From Beroe forskalii (taxonomy: Eukaryota; Ctenophora; Nuda; Beroida; Beroidae), in NCBI GenBank assembly GCA_011033025.1, contig WFMF01000457.1, forward strand, positions 1 to 64,000: 64,000 nt of DNA, in the 5' to 3' direction. The notes under the pieces are model-generated. The model did not search any database, was not told where the DNA came from, and was given only the letters and a program-made list of their open reading frames with translations. Below, piece by piece: positions 23,655 through 35,126 of this stretch (its first letter is position 1; each line of letters begins with the position of its first letter). The position numbers and the translations under genes were made by a program.

Positions 23655-25560
23655 ATGTCTATCCTCCTCCTCCTTCTCCTCCTCTCCCCCGTCTCCTCCA
23701 AAGTACAATCTGGCATCTTCACCAGTCTCCCTTCCTCCTCGGGCTGGCACTACCTTGCCCGCTTCTGTTTCCGATCTGGGAGCGGGCACTCCACCACATC
23801 AGACGAGCGGCGCCTGACTTGGGAAGCGGATTTCAGTAGTAAAGTCTGCTGTCCGGAACTGGTTTTCTACTACGATACGGAGGACCAGTGGCATGGGGTT
23901 TACAGGTCTAACATGACGTGTTTGGAGAGGGTGTACAAAGCCAGAGCGAGGATACCCCTCAGACAACCTACTTGTGAACTAGATACAGATACCGACACTT
24001 ACAGGTGAGTTCTGCGTGGCATTTTCATGTCCATGTTTTCCCTTGCCGTTTTCTCAGTTTATTAGCTTTTCAGTTTTTAAGCTTTCTCAGTTTTTAGCGT
24101 CAGTACACTTCGATGCTTATTGCTTGGCTGTCTTAGTCCATTATGCTAGATTAATGGATTGAAAACAGTAAACAGTTCCTTGCATTACCAGTTACCACCT
24201 AACTTTCCTCAGATGTAAAGGGTACCGCTACATCTACAGTAAACGACCCAGGTGGTGGTACCTAGCCCTATCTAACTGTGACTCTCCCGGATATAAAATC
24301 AACTACACGCTCACCTTCACCAATGGGGACTCCCTACTCAACAGACACTTCTCGGCTGATGAATTAGGAATCATGGAGATGAATTACTTCTCAATTTGTA
24401 CCATCATTCTGATTCTTGTGGGGACTATTCTTTACACCCGTTTACTGAAACAACGGAAGTTCTATCACGTCACATTCAAAACATACCAAGCTTCCCTTGT
24501 CTTTTACTTCTTGTCATGTATACTGCTTGCTGCCTATTACACCCTCATAGCAGTGGATGGAAGAGCCCACATTCATCTGTACATCACTGCGCAGACCCTT
24601 CTAGTTGTGTCAACTTCCTGTTTCCTTGGGCTTCTCCTCATGTTCTCCAAGGGATACTCTATCGTGGTGTCAACACTTTCCACTCAAGCGTTCACAGAAG
24701 TAATGATCTTCACAGCAACCTTTGCCATGCTCATGTTGTACTGTGTGATATGGGAGCAGGGAGCATTTGACCCTGCTGATGTCGTGTACCTCTACCAATC
24801 TCCCCCGGGTTACATGCTCACTGCCCTTTACCTCGTTGCCTGGTTCTACTTCATCGTTAACTGTGCTCGGGTTGGCATCAAGTTCGCTCAGAAACGCGGC
24901 TTCTACACAGTCTTGGGAGTCTTCTATAGCATCTGGCTGGTTGTAGTCCCTCTCATCATCCTGATAAGCAACACCCTCGTCAAAGATTACTCTAGAATGA
25001 AAGCTGTCTTCATGTCCCAGCAAATAGTTTGGCTCCTATCCTATCTCTACTTGTTTATTCTCTTCACTCCTGCACGTTCCAACAAGCACTTTCCCTTCCA
25101 CCTGCGATCAACTCAGGTGTCAGATGGCGCAGCAATGCCCGCTGGTGAGAACAATTACAATGTGACGACCACCACCCAGGACAGACAAAATGGGGATATC
25201 TTTAGGGTCGGATATGACACTCAAGGTGCGTATGACCCTGCCAGTCTGGGGCATAAGGGACCTGCGAAACAGAAAGTAGTGGGGAATGGACGCTACCCAG
25301 AGTCTGACGCCGTTGCTGAGGCTGAAGTGAACTCAATGAAGGGGTTCAATATCGAAAACGGGCTTTCTGTAAGAGAAACTGCTAATAATGGCACAGTGCC
25401 AACCAAACATACTCACGAAAAAGCTGATGGACTGAATCAAAATCATGATCATTTGTATAGCAATGATGGATGGCTACAAGGTGATGATGTGTTCAATGAC
25501 GGGGGAGTAAGGAAGGTTTCTGTGATGTCTAGTGAAGAAAACCAGAATTGTTATACCTGA
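23655..25560 (+). CDS. TMEM145: TMEM145-like seven-helix membrane protein, complete
   Basis: Two exons, 23655-24004 and 24213-25560, join in phase 2 to give 565 residues. A signal peptide (MSILLLLLLLSPVSS) leads into a Cys-bearing luminal GOLD-like domain (LARFCFR, VCCPELVFYYD, RPRWWYLALSNC). LTNGK-type and RHFSADELGIME sequences then match TMEM145, followed by seven hydrophobic spans from about residue 185 to 420. FDPADVVYLYQSPPGYML is also a family hallmark. The tail (about 140 residues) is hydrophilic, Asn/Asp/Gly-rich and presumably cytosolic. TMEM145 and GPR180 form a small GOLD-domain receptor-like family; ligand and role here are unknown. The 3' part, from about 24860 on, is duplicated at 43628-44327. 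Confidence 0.9.
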
Positions 25561-26594
25561 ACTGCCGTTGTGGTAAATTATTCACTTTCAGGACGCAACA
25601 CTTAATTCATTTCAATTAATTCCGTATTAATACGATTTTATATTAGAATGACTTATTCAATAGATAAGGGTCGTCGCGTTCAGAACCCAGGCCATTAACT
25701 TAATGCCAATGGGAAGAATACATGATATTTTCATAATACATATTTCGATTGAAATAGCTTTTAATTTTAATTTTTGATTTTTATTGATTCCTACAACTGC
25801 TGTATTACAATGATTTGATAGGGACAAAATACTAAAATGAGCAATAAACTAACGATTGGGAGTGTGCTACCGGAAATTATCACACGAGGAGTTGACCGAG
25901 AGTAAACAATTTTCGATATCATACGATCCATGAGTTAGCTCATTGAATTATCACCCGACCCTAATTGACTAGGTCTAGCCAAGTGCTCCTTTTTCAAATA
26001 CCTTTCTTTCAAGTTTTTTCGCACTCATGTGATTTCGTGATAACTGTTTATCGCTTAGACCTAGGTTTTCTACTAAGGTTTAAAGATATATAATTGCTCC
26101 TTTTGAAAACTTTTGCGCGCCTCACTTTTAAAGAATAAAGGGGTTGATTTATCGATAATTATCCCACCCGAATTATGATAACGGGAGAGTGATGATAATT
26201 CTTAGCATGCATTCAGTAAATAATTAAGTACTGTTTAATTACCGTAAAAATAAACAGCTTCATGTATGGCTAATCTAAATGAAGTCTTTTGGATTTAATG
26301 CGATAGAATCCAAATTGAGGGTTCAGACAAATGCCTCGTAGTATATTTCCAGTACATATTTCAATATTGTTTTGTAAATATAAATTTGATTCGATGCAAT
26401 AACTTAGTTTATCTTGTCAAGTAATTTCACAATGAGCGGCTGATAATTGTAAACAAAAGCTTGATGGATCAAGCTCGTTTCGATCACTTTGTGTGGCTTT
26501 ATCTTGCTTCAATGTTTAGTTCCTCTCATAATCACATTGATCTGTTACAAGTTCTGACTTCTGGGTGTAGACAAATGCAATCATGCGTTCATAC
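25561..26594. other. TMEM145 3' flank, conserved in unit B
   Basis: AT-rich sequence without a gene. It aligns along its length with 44328-45367 in the second unit, with small indels, so it belongs to the duplicated segment. The first part should be the TMEM145 3' UTR. No upstream exons of M4 were found here. Confidence 0.6.
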
Positions 26595-27475
26595 CTGATA
26601 TGTGTGCTCATAGGTTGAAAGCAACAGGTCGAAAAGTAGGTTGAAAAGGTAGGTAGAAAGGACTCAAGGGGGGGGGGCCAACCCCCATAAACCCCCGGTG
26701 GATATCGAAAAATGGCAAATGGGGGTTTAATTTTTGGGGGTTGATGGGGGTTTATGGGGGCTTAATTTAGTTAAATTTTGCTGTTTTATGACTGATTTTG
26801 TTCACGATTTTTGGCATTTTACGGAATGATACCATTTTTTGTTGACGATTTTTTGGCCTTTTTGAAATGGTACCATTTTTTGTTGATGAATTTCGGCCCT
26901 TTCTGAAATGGTACCATTTTTTCAGCGATTTTCAGGCCTTTTTGAAATGGTACCATTTTCTGTTGCGCATTTTTCGAACCTTTCCAAAAATGGTACCATT
27001 TTCGGCCATTTTTGAAATGGTACCATTTTTTGTTGACAATCTTAGACCCTTTTTGAAATGGTACCATTTTTTGTTGGCGATTTTCAAGCCTTTTCTGAAA
27101 TGGTACCATTTTTTGTTGACGATTTTGGCCCTATTTTGAAATGGTACCAATTTTCATTGAAGATTTTCGACCTTTTTCTGGAAAATTAAACCCCCATAAA
27201 CCCCCAAGTGGATATCGAAAAAGGCAAATGGGGGTTAAATTTTTGGGGGTTTATGGGGGTTGGCCCCCCCCACTCAATAAAGACTCTTCTTGGCTTGGAA
27301 ATTGCAGATCATGCTTTCAATCTTCAAGAAAGATGAGGAAAAGATAGCTCCTGTTGTGAAAACCATCCAGACTGGGGCACAGTAAAATTCTACATGCCCT
27401 TTCGACCTTCTTTTCGACCTTCTTTTCGACCTACTTCTCAACCTGTTGTTTTTGACCTATGAAGACACATATGCG
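26595..27475. mobile_element. 881-bp inverted-repeat element inserted in unit A only
   Basis: The ends are imperfect inverted repeats: ATATGTGTGCTCATAGGTTG on the left against the complement of CAACCTG...CCTATGAAGACACATAT on the right. Repeated TTTTCGACCT steps lie inside. TAC flanks both sides (26592-26594, 27476-27478). Unit B has the uninterrupted site TTCATACATTGGG at about 45361-45373. It hosts the G-run element at 26668-27271. No transposase was seen. Confidence 0.7.
26668..27271. mobile_element. G-run terminal-repeat element with GGTACC minisatellite core
   Basis: Its ends are inverted repeats built from a G-run, CCAACCCCCATAAACCCCC and GTGGATATCGAAAAA. ACTCAA is duplicated at 26662-26667 and 27272-27277. 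The interior from about 26820 to 27170 is about nine copies of a 35 to 40-bp unit centred on the palindrome AATGGTACCATTTTTTGTTG. Because the unit is self-complementary, open frames appear on both strands; I do not treat them as genes. It is nested in the element at 26595-27475. Confidence 0.75.
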
Positions 27476-27757
27476 TACATTGGGCTCTTGGGGTCTTGTT
27501 ACTTTGTTAGTTGTTTACTGATAGTGATAGTGAAAAGTATTGTTATGTCGTTCGGGTAATCGGGTATGCTTCAAAACAAATTAAGAGGGAATGATCTGCT
27601 ACAAGAAAGTACTATATTCGTCGTAGTCAACTATAACCAGTGGATTCCAAAAGAAGAGAATATTGCAATAATATTATCTACCTATGTTAAATTTCTTTTC
27701 ACCGCATCCAATGAAATACACCCAAGTGTCACTCATCACTCATAGCTTCACTCTCAG

Positions 27758-29907
27758 GTGATGAAGATCGAAGACTTCCTAATCAACACACTCAGAAGGT
27801 TCAACAGTCTGAATGAGGAAAGAGTGAAAATGTTATATTTCTATATTTCAAGGATTGGGTTGCTATCGATTTATAACAGTGGGTTATAATCACACAGTAC
27901 ATGAGTGCTGTGGTTTTATCCGTTCATATCTCTTTGAATGGCTGATTTTAACAGTTAAACGAAACTTTATGATCTACTAAGTTATTTAATTTCAGCTAAA
28001 AATTGCCTATACTTTAAAATAGAGACCCAATAGCGACCAGTAATTTCATGATCTAGATGTCGAGAAAAATCCTTCCTAGATTATAAGATAAGCATAATAT
28101 TATAATCAATACAGTATGCAGCAGTAAACGTATCGCTTGCAGTTCTACAGTTCTTGGTTTTACCTACCAATTTATTTGAAGTAGCGTGTAATAGGGTAAA
28201 TTAATTTCAGGAAAACGTCGTGGTTCCGCACTTCAACCAGTTTACTTCGCTTCTTGCTTCTTCAATGCACGACTTCAATAAACTATACAGGTTACTCTTT
28301 TTGCATTTACCATCCACGAAGCTTGCTAAGAATATCTTTCTATGAAGAATTCTGTTATGATTTAAAGGGCAATTTATAATGATAATTATCAATTTATGAA
28401 TGCCAGGGACAAGCCCTTCATATTTATGAATTACTATTTTACCTAGTACAGTATACCAACTATACAATTCATAACAGCAAGAACAATAGGATGCACACGG
28501 CTGATCAAAATAAATTGATGAATTTGATGAATATGCATATCCCTCTATGAATATATCCAGGTCCTTGACTGATCATGGAATAGAACACTGAGTCAAGGGC
28601 CTGGATAGTGGATATATCCTATTTTTAAGACACAAGGAGTTAGGAAGGATGTTGGATTGTATTTATAATCGACTACAATTTTGATTCTCAGGTGCGAATA
28701 CCATAACCAAGAAGAAAAGGCTTGGGATAAGAATTTCTGTTCAAGAAAGAATACTCTCAAATACTTGGATATCATTCAGGACTGTCTATCACCGCTCATC
28801 ACTGCTGCTTCTTTCAATGACGTGGCTGAAAATGCCATCAGGAATGTACCTGGAAGTGTACCCAGACCAGTACCTGCCACTCTGGCAAGGGATGTGCCTT
28901 ACGAATCTCTCTCCAACACAGAGTTCCCTCTCTCTGCAGGATCACCTGTCTGTGTGGTTAATCCTCAACAGCACGCCTCAATGACAAACTTCTCTGAAGC
29001 CCTCTCCCCAAAAGCAGGCAAAGCAAACATCTCCAAGGAAGCTCGTCTTCTGACTCCTAATGACTTCATCATTCCCAACCCTGGAAACCCTGCTAAGATG
29101 CTGGATGGGTCTCCTAACAAGGAATGTGTAGGAGAAACAGATGAAAAGCTCTTCCTTCCCAGGAAACCTCATCCTGAAAGCTTCTCTTCAAGAAAAAGTA
29201 AGAAGATCACACCGATGGAGTCCTCTCCTCCACGTTCTTTATCATCTTCTCCTTCCAAATCATCTCCATCTCCTTCACCGCCCTCACCAGGGTTAGAACT
29301 GCAGCTTATATCCCGGAAGCTCTCTGGAAGTCCGGATTCTGGCATACATCTGCCAGTTTACGATGAAGTGCCAAGCTTTGTTCCCAAATTGGAACCCTTC
29401 CCTCCAGAAGCAGGGAGGTTGACACAGCAGTCGCATGCGGCTGCAGAAATTAACCTCACTGTCTCTGTAGGGGCCACCAATTATTCACTGATGCCAGAAG
29501 TTCCAATGATGATTGAACCTGCGATCACATATGAACAGAATACCATTCCAAGGAGCTGGATTTCTGATTCTGCATGTGATCAGCCTGCTCCTACAACTAA
29601 TTCTACTGAAATATTTGGAAGCAGCCCTAACCACACAAGGAGATCTGAAAGTACAAGCCCCAGCAAACCTTCATACCCTCCAGGATTCGGACCTAAACCT
29701 ATGTATAAAGATTTTGTCGCTACTTATATCACAAATACTACAACAAACACAGGACCGTCTTGTGGCATACCTGCTGCTACAGAAACAATATCATCTGCTG
29801 AAAACATTTCTAGAAGTACTACTCCATTTGCCAAGACAGTTGAAATCCCTATTGCCAACAATCCACCAAAGAAAACACGTGGTAGGAAGAAGTTAAACAT
29901 TATTTAA
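27758..29907 (+). CDS. M4: Maelstrom C-terminal exons with long Ser/Pro-rich tail
   Basis: Exons 27758-27823, 28211-28290 and 28692-29907 join in frame with GT-AG borders. The first begins VMKIEDFLINTLRRFN, which aligns with the MAEL segment preceding the zinc motif. The last starts RCEYHNQEEKAWDKNFCSRK, a C-x2-H...C zinc segment, then a helix (LDIIQDCLSPLITAAS). About 370 residues of Ser/Pro-rich tail follow, with SSPSKSSPSPSPPSPG, SYPPGFGPKPMYKDF and a basic end (PPKKTRGRKKLNII). I see no exons for the HMG box or MAEL core between TMEM145 and 27758, so this is either 5'-truncated or uses unseen exons. M6 in unit B is its counterpart and lacks the first intron. Confidence 0.65.
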
Positions 29908-30866
29908 ACGGCTTTTCTAAAAGATTATCATTGGAATGCTGACTGCAGGGCAGAGCATATCCAATGAAAGCAATGAGCTTTGGACAATTATTAATTGAGA
30001 TACACTACTCATTATTATGAGGTTGTATGAGGTTCTAAGAATGAGTAAATAGCTCTTATTAGTTCTTTAGTTATTACTTTACTATTTCGTCAATCATTCA
30101 AACTAGAATGAGAGGAAACGTTTGCTATTCTTATTATTTCTGCTGAAGTTGTAGGTTGTTAAAACAAATCATTATCGGCAGTTGAGAGTGACGTCATTAT
30201 CATTGTTCAAACGTTTGGTTTGATGATATTTCAAAAGATATATCAACTTGATCCCGAACATTACACAAATGTTTGCAGATCACTTGCTTACTGGAGGGTT
30301 CGAAAAATAAAGCGGATTTCTTTTTCGCACATTAGCTTTCTACATAGATACATAGATTCTTTCGAAAGCACATAATTTTGGACGTCTTTATCTAGCCCTC
30401 TGTCAATCGAGTTATCTGCACACATGCATTATTGCTGACTGCTGGTTATGGATAATTTCAAACGATTATGATATATACAGATTTCATTGTATAATGTATG
30501 TTCTATATTTCTGTCTGAATTGATGTTTCCTTGCCTGAAATTGTCATAGCTTATCCTTCAAATTTATTGAAAAGTTGAAATGTGAGTGCCATGGTTACCT
30601 TTGGCCTTTCAAAGTATAAAAACACTGAAGGTTAATATCAGAGATAATTATGCCTCTAAACTAGCTCACATTACAATATTACATTTCAAGTTAACTTTTA
30701 TCATGCAATACAGTATTACTTTTGAAAACAAATCCTTGATAATAAATGATTGCTCACACCAAATGTCTAAAGTACTAAGAATTGATAATAATGTAGAAAA
30801 TTACACTAATTGTAAAGTTCTTAACCCATTATCCCTCTAACCCCATTACCATTTGAGAATCTAGGT
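29908..30866. other. M4 3' flank and F1 upstream region
   Basis: No gene. The first bases (AACGGCTTTTCTAAAAGATT) recur after every MAEL-tail copy in the locus, so this is a shared 3' UTR. The last 200 bp (ATTACATTTCAAGTTAACTT and on) resemble the 5' flank of ECHS1 (TTGTCACATTTTGATTAATC). This suggests the chimeric genes inherited ECHS1 upstream DNA. It aligns with 47350-48349 in unit B. Confidence 0.55.
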
Positions 30867-31565
30867 ATGTTGATGACATTCCTATCGAAGTTTACTTGTC
30901 CCCTGACTCTCACAGCAGCCAAACTACTGAGCTGTGGGGCTGCCCCTCCTTCACCACATCCACCAGGGTTAGAACTGCAGCTCCTTTCCAGGAAGCTTTC
31001 TGGATGTCCGGATTCTAGCATACATCTACCAGTTTATGCTGGAGGGCAAAACTTTATTCCCAGATTGGAACCCTTCCCTCCAGAAGCAGAGAGGTTAACA
31101 CAGCAGTCGCATGCGACTGCTGAAATTAACCTCACTGCTTCTGTAGGGGCCACCAATTCACTGATGCCAGAAGTTCTACTGAAGATTGAACCTGAGATCA
31201 ACCACGAACAGAATACCGTTCCAAGGAGACCTAGTAGCTGGATTGCTGATTCTGCATGTGATCAGCCTTCTCTTACAACTAATTCCACTGAAATATTTGG
31301 AAGCAGCCCTAACCACACAAGGAAATCTGAAAGTACAAGCATCAGCAAACCTTCGTACCCTCCACGATTTGGACCTAAACCTATGTATAAAGATTTTGTC
31401 GCTACTTTCATCACAAATACCACGACAAATACAATACCTGCTGCTACTAAAAGAAAATCATCTACTGAAAACATTTCAAGAAGTACTACTGCAATTCCCA
31501 AGACAACTGAAACCCCTATTGCCAACAATCCACCAAAGAAAACACGGTATAGAAAGCACAAGTAA
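30867..31565 (+). CDS. F1: ECHS1-presequence / MAEL-tail chimeric gene
   Basis: A single-exon frame of 232 residues. The N-terminus MLMTFLSKFTCPLTLTAAKL followed by LSCGAA matches the ECHS1 presequence [20 protein letters not shown] followed by DAA. From PPSPHPPGLELQLLSRKLSG onward it matches the M4/M6 Ser/Pro-rich tail through to a basic end (PPKKTRYRKHK). The join is in frame and lies in a CCTCCTTCACC stretch. The MAEL core, zinc motif and all ECHS1 catalytic residues are absent. R3 of the presequence is M here, so import may be weaker than for F5. It is the positional partner of F5. Function is unknown. Confidence 0.7.
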   Translation: MLMTFLSKFTCPLTLTAAKLLSCGAAPPSPHPPGLELQLLSRKLSGCPDSSIHLPVYAGGQNFIPRLEPFPPEAERLTQQSHATAEINLTASVGATNSLMPEVLLKIEPEINHEQNTVPRRPSSWIADSACDQPSLTTNSTEIFGSSPNHTRKSESTSISKPSYPPRFGPKPMYKDFVATFITNTTTNTIPAATKRKSSTENISRSTTAIPKTTETPIANNPPKKTRYRKHK

Positions 31566-32238
31566 ACGGCTTTTCTAAAAAATTATCATTGGAATACTGT
31601 TCCCAGTGCAGTCTTCTTTTCCTGACTTAGCTCTGTGGAGCAGAGCACCTCTGATGAGAGTTGGAGTGTTTTAAATTGGAAGATACTGATCGATTAGCAG
31701 AACCAATTTTGATCATCACCAGAACTTATTTTCAAAATAGATAATAGAGTGATGGTCTCAGTGATGTTTTGAGAATGCCTGCACTTGGTCCGGCTTGGTC
31801 GAATACTGTTAACTTTGAGAAAGTCTAAAAGGCATTTGAGGGTGACGTCATTGTCATGGTTTAGAATTTTGATTGGTTGATATGACATCAAATGATAATT
31901 TCCACTGAATTTTAAGTGACTGTTTCAAATGTATTCCACTCCAGAAACTGATTATATTAATTTGATCCTGAACATAATTGTAGACATCTGAGAGATCAAT
32001 CATTTAAAAAGATTATGATTTATGCAGAATTTTTCTATTTATGCCGGATTTAATGTTTCCTTGCCTAAAATTTCACTGCTTTGCCTTTCAAAACTATTGA
32101 AATTATGCCACAATTCCAGAGTTATTGAAACTATGTTGAACGCTGAGAATTTGCTTCAGCGATACCTAATCATTCCTCTAGGACCTCATAATGTCACATT
32201 CCAAATCAACTCTAAAATTGGCATTAACATACTATACA
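31566..32238. other. F1 3' flank and F2 upstream region
   Basis: Begins with the shared MAEL-tail 3' UTR (CAGTGCAGTCTTCTTTTCCT, CTCTGTGGAGCAGAGCACCT). It continues as the repeat-unit spacer found after each chimeric gene. The F2 promoter region is split by the element at 32239-33590. Confidence 0.6.
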
Positions 32239-33590
32239 GGGGGGGGGGGCAACCTCGAAAAACCCCGGGTGGATATAAAAATTGGCAAATGGGGGTTTAA
32301 TTTTCGGGGTTTATGGGGGTAAAAGGAGGCTAAACTGATAAAAATAGCCGTTTTTCGGTCGGAAAATATCAATTTTCTTACAAAATGGTACCACTTAAGT
32401 TGTGGTTTTTCGGCTTTTCTCTCAAATGGTACCATATCTGTTGACGATTTTTTGCCCTTTTCTGAAATAGTACCATTGTTGTTGACGATTTTCGACCCTC
32501 ATCTGAAATGGTACCATATTTGTTGACGATTTTTGGCCCTTTTCTGAAATGGTACCATTTTTGTTGAGGAATTCTAGCCCTTTCCTGAAATGGTACCATT
32601 TTTGTTGAGGCATTTTTGCCCTTTTCTAAAATGATACCATTTTTTATTGAGGATATTCAACCCTAATCTGAAATAGTAACATTTTTTGACGTTTTTTGAC
32701 CCTCATCTGAAATGGTACCATGTTTGTTGAGGATTTTTGGCCCTTTTCTGAAATGGTACCATTTTTGTTGAGGAATTTTTGCTATTTTCTGAAATGGTAC
32801 GATATCTGTTGACGATTTTTTGCCCTTTTCTGAAATAGTACCATTGTTGTTGACGATTTTCGACCCTCATCTGAAATGGTACCATATTTGTTGACGATTT
32901 TTGGCCCTTTTCTGAAATGGTACCATTTTTGTTGAGGAATTTTGGCCCTTTTCTGAAATGGTACCAATTTTGTTGAGGGATTTTGGCCCTTTTCTGAAAT
33001 GGTACCATTTTTTGCTGACGATTTTCAACCCTCATCTGAAATGGTTGACGATTTTTGGCCCTTTTCTAAAATAGTACCATTTTTATTGAGGATATTCAAC
33101 CATTTTCTGAAATGGTACCATATACCTGTTGACGATTTTATGCCCTTTTCTGAAATAGTACTATTTTTGTTGACGATTTTCGACCCTCATCTGAAATGGT
33201 ACCATATTTGTTGACGATTTTTGGCCCTTTTCTGAAACTGTACCATTTTTGTTGACGATTTTTGACCCTCATCTGAAATATTACTATGTTTGTTGAGGAT
33301 TTTTAGTACCATATTTGATGATGATATTTGGCATTTTTGTGAATTGGTACCATTTTTATACAGGATTTTTTGCCCTTTTCTAAAATGGTACCACTTTTGG
33401 TGAGCAATTTTGACACTTTTCTGAAATGGTACCCTTTTTGTTGAGGATTTTTGGCCCTATTTTGAAATGGTACCCAGTAAATTCTAATTTAAACCCCCAA
33501 AAACCCCAAAGTGGATATGAAAAAAGCCAAATAGGGGTTTAATTTTTCGGGGTTTAAGGGGTTTTTTCGAGGTTGCCCCCCCCCTCCCCC
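32239..33590. mobile_element. G-run terminal-repeat element with long GGTACC minisatellite
   Basis: The ends are a G-run plus CAACCTCGAAAAACCCC on the left and the complement on the right. TATACA is duplicated at 32233-32238 and 33591-33596. The core (about 32380-33475) holds roughly 28 copies of a 38-bp unit: CTGAAATGGTACCATTTTTG plus TTGACGATTTTTGGCCCTTT. This is the same design as the element at 26668-27271, with different unit sequence. It sits in the spacer before F2; the corresponding spacer before F3 (near 35000) reads without it. Confidence 0.8.
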
Positions 33591-33724
33591 TATACATGTT
33601 TTAAAGAAAATCCTTCATACTTTAATAATACAGTAAGTGATTGCTTTAACTAAGAATATAAAGCAACGTAACAAAACTCCAGTTCTAAGCCCCTTATTTG
33701 TCTAACTCCATTACCATTATAGGT
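33591..33724. promoter_or_regulatory. Immediate 5' flank of F2, ECHS1-like
   Basis: The last 130 bp share AAGAATATAAAG and CCATTACCATTATAGGT with the flanks of F3, F4 and F6. The end (TAGGT before ATG) matches the ECHS1 copies, which read CTAGGTAGGT before ATG. The AG in it could be a splice acceptor for an upstream untranslated exon. Confidence 0.35.
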
Positions 33725-34376
33725 ATGTTGAGCACAATCCTACCCCACTGCACCAGCCCCCTGGCTCTCAGAGTACCCGGCCGTGGGGCTGACTCTCCTT
33801 CGCCGCCCTCACCAGGGCTGCAATTGCAGCTCATATCCAGGAAGCTTTCTGGAAGTCCGGATTCTGGCATATATCTCCCAGTTTACGATGAAGTGCCAAG
33901 TTTTGGAACCCTTCCCTCCAGAAGCAGAGAGGTTGACACAGCAGTCGCATGCGGCTGCTGAATTCAACCTCACTGCTTCTGCAGGGGCCACCAATTATTC
34001 ACAAATGCAAGAAGTTCCAATGATGATTGAACCTGCGATCACCGATGAACAGGATACCATTCCAAGGAGACCTAGTAGCTGGATTTCTGATTCTGCATGT
34101 GATCAGCCAGCTCCTACAACTATTTCTACTGAAATATTTGGAAGCAGCCCTAACCACACAAGGAGATCTGAAAGTACAAGCCCCAGCAAACCTTCATACC
34201 CTCCAGGATTCGGACCTAAACCTATGTATAAAGATTTTGTCGCTACGTTCATCACAAATACTACAACAAACACAATACCTGCTGCAACTAAAACAATATC
34301 ATCTGCTGAAAACATTTCTAGAAGTACTACTCCAAAGAAAACACGTGGCAAGAAGAAGAAATCAAACCTTATTTAA
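33725..34376 (+). pseudogene. F2: chimeric ECHS1/MAEL-tail gene broken by an 11-bp deletion
   Basis: The ATG at 33725 opens MLSTILPHCTSPLALRVPGR and runs into the MAEL tail (PGLQLQLISRKLSGSPDSG). At about 33900 the tail segment that reads AGCTTTGTTCCCAGATTGGA in M4/M6 is shortened to AGTTTTGGA, an 11-base loss, and the frame stops at 33961. The rest of the tail continues in another open frame to 34376, ending KKTRGKKKKSNLI. The tail is otherwise well kept, so the break is recent or a sequence error. No stop interrupts the downstream part. Confidence 0.6.
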
Positions 34377-35126
34377 ACGGCTTTTCTAAAAGATTATCAT
34401 TGGAATGCTGTTCCCAGTGCAGTCTTCTTTTCCTGACTTAGCTCTGTGGAGCAGAGCACCTCTGATGTCTGATGAGAGTTGGAGTGTTTTAAATTGGAAG
34501 ATACTGAGCGATAAGCAGAACCAATTTTGGTCATCACAAGAATTTATTTTCAAAAGAAATTATGGAGTGATGGTCTTTCTCAGTGATGTTTTGAGAATTC
34601 CTGTACTTGCTCGAATACTATTAACTTTGAGAAAGTCTAAAAGGCATTTGAGGGTGATGTCATTGTCATGGTGTAGAATTTTGACTGGTTGATTATATGA
34701 CATCAAATGATAATTCCCACTGAATTTTAAGTGAGTGTTTCAAAGGTATTCCACTCCAGAAACTGATTATATTAATTTGATCCTGAACATAATTGTAGAC
34801 ATCTGATAGATCGATCTTTTAAGAATATTATGATTTACCTATGCAGAATTTTTCTATTTATGCCGCATTTAATGTTTCCTTGCCTAAAATTTCACTTGAA
34901 CGCCGAGAATTTGCATCAGAGATACCTAATCATGCCCTACTCCTCTAGGACCTCATAATGTCACATTTCAAATCAACTCTAAAATTGGCATTTCCATGCT
35001 ATATTACGTTTTAAGAAAATATTAATAATACAGTAAGTGATTGCTTTTACTAAGAATATAAAGTGACGTAACAAAATTCCACTTCTAAGCTTCTTATCCC
35101 TCTAACTCCAATACCATTAAATAGGT
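34377..35126. other. F2 3' flank and F3 upstream region
   Basis: Shared MAEL-tail 3' UTR followed by the common spacer (CATTTGAGGGTGATGTCATT) and the ECHS1-like 5' flank. It shows what the F2 spacer would look like without the G-run element. No gene. Confidence 0.6.

Noticed and set aside
26819-27150. Overlapping open frames on both strands (repeats of MVPFQK and WYHF)
   Set aside because: They are translations of the self-complementary GGTACC minisatellite; the same happens at 32232-33214.
31262-31561. Minus-strand hydrophobic frame opposite the MAEL tail (also at 34103, 47088, 50148)
   Set aside because: It lies wholly opposite the tail, and openness follows from tail composition; no start context or motif supports a gene.
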